A stretch of 64,000 bases of DNA, taken from positions 57,637,561-57,701,560 of the forward strand of contig NC_088775.1 in NCBI RefSeq assembly GCF_954871325.1, written 5' to 3'. This DNA is from Gordionus sp. m RMFG-2023. Taxonomy: Eukaryota; Nematomorpha; Gordioida; Chordodea; Parachordodidae. The notes beneath the pieces are model-generated. The model saw only the letters and a program-made list of their open reading frames with translations, made no database searches and had not been told where the DNA came from. Position 1 is the first letter of the stretch, and each line of letters begins with the position of its first letter. The translations under genes and the position numbers were made by a program. Positions 62,989 to 64,000 of this stretch are shown here, in pieces.

Positions 62989-64000
62989 AGGCGCGTACGC
63001 AGGAATTTGGTCTGGGGGGGGGGGGAATAATAAAATTTTTTAAGAAATATTATTGTTTTTTAAAAATATCAAGCATAAATTTATTAGGACTAATAACTAT
63101 TTCTAATACACAATTTTTGTGAATTATAAAAAAATTATATGTAAAGAATCACTTAAATGACCCAAAATAGAAATTTGAATTTTTTGAGCTTTTACACAAA
63201 AAGTTTCTTAGGAATAATTGTATTTTATATGTTATATATTTACAATGTAAAATCCAATCTTCGTTGTGATTGAGCTAATTTTTCAATTATCTCATCCTTG
63301 CTTGTAGTCAAATGCCTATGAATATTCAAAAGATCCAAACCTTTCAATCTACTTTCAGATGTTGTACTTCTTGGTATGTTTTTCAGAGACCTGCAGGCCC
63401 GGCCCCCGGGCTGCACAGTATTTTAATTTTTTTAAATATACCCGGGCCGGGCCTGAATTTTTTTCAAAAAAACAACCAAGCCGGGCCTGAAATTTTTTAA
63501 AAAAAAACCCAGGCCGGGCCGTAAAAAATCTTTAAAAAAAATCCGTGCCATGCCCTGCAAATGGTACTTCTGGAGGCCTCTGTTATTCTTCTTAAAAAAA
63601 AGAATGTTCTCTCATTAGTTTACTAACGGGAAGAGTTTATAAACCCTCAAAATACATTGGGAATTTAATCAAAATGTGTTTGAAATAATGCAGAGCATCC
63701 ATAGCATTTTTTGGGACTATATCAACCATTGTTAATCTTATAAACATAGTTATTCAGCTAGTAAGGCATCATAAGATACTTTAACATCTTCATAATAAAA
63801 ATCTAACAAATATTTTTTTTTCTATCACCATCTGAAAAAGGTTGGGAAGGCTTTTGTGGAAGTAATATTTGCAGATTAGTAAGTGCTGCATGATGAATAT
63901 TCATTTATTTGGGTTATAAATGTATCTGTATTTAAGATATACTCTTCTACTGATCCTATATTAATGTTTTATCGATGAGCTTGCCTTGCTACAAGTCGAG
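62989..64000. mobile_element. T0-family hAT, second copy, cut by the window edge
   Basis: Starts CAGGCGCGTACGCAGGAATT and follows T0 (5317-6900) through the G run, AAAATATCAAGCATA, the GGCCCGGG MITE (63385-63590), TTCTCTCATTAGTTTACTAA and the transposase region (GGAAGGCTTTTGTGGAAGTA, ACTCTTCTACTGATCCTATA). Some blocks are shorter than in T0. The right end lies beyond 64000, so its target duplication cannot be checked. Confidence 0.85.

Overview
This is a roughly 64-kb piece of a very AT-rich, intron-bearing eukaryotic genome, almost certainly an invertebrate animal. The only host gene I can support is a RagC/RagD-type Rag GTPase on the + strand. Six of its exons lie at 1764-1903, 2114-2240, 2569-2641, 2879-2993, 47456-47598 and 61858-62006. 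All six agree in splice phase and read from the G3 motif through the C-terminal roadblock-type domain. The first exons and the last exon lie outside the window. Three introns are ordinary (210, 328 and 237 bp). The next two are giant (44,462 and 14,259 bp) and consist almost wholly of transposable elements. The species cannot be named from this sequence.

The 44-kb intron is a stack of nested DNA transposons that can be peeled apart by their target-site duplications (TSDs). T0 (hAT, 5317-44708, TSD GTCAGATG/C) is a 2-kb element split by T1 (6936-44240, TSD GGAATAAG). T1 contains T2 (inverted arms at 7691 and 22442), which contains T3 (8881-22147, TSD ATTGTAAT). T3 holds an RTE-like LINE, a BED-finger hAT transposase, a 146-bp-minisatellite transposon (J1) and a Tc1/mariner-like transposase. 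The right half of T1 contains an inverted pair of satellite arms (T4), two copies of a ZMYM-type hAT (M), T5 (26898-34254, TSD CTCATACA), T6 inside T5 (26936-32614), a MULE relic, a second J copy (T7) broken by a piggyBac (T8), which is itself broken by a small hAT (T9, TSD GTTATTAT), and two tandem-repeat fields.

The 14-kb intron holds a hAT with AGTAGCGCGCTAC subterminal repeats (T10, 48329-52289, TSD AAAATACG), itself carrying a 0.9-kb hAT (T11, TSD TGAGGCAG). It also holds decayed + strand hAT relics, a deleted T10 relative (T12) and a hAT with ATTCGAATCG repeats (T13, 57373-61083, TSD GTCCTAAT). After the last visible exon, a second T0-family copy starts at 62989 and runs out of the window.

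Several of these hATs share one terminal sequence (near TAGTGTTGTTAA) but each has its own iterated, mostly palindromic subterminal motif. Some carry long compound inverted arms containing a second internal terminus, or inverted satellite arrays. Most transposase remnants are antisense to RagC. I saw no convincing virus-like or LTR element, CRISPR array, rRNA or intact tRNA gene.
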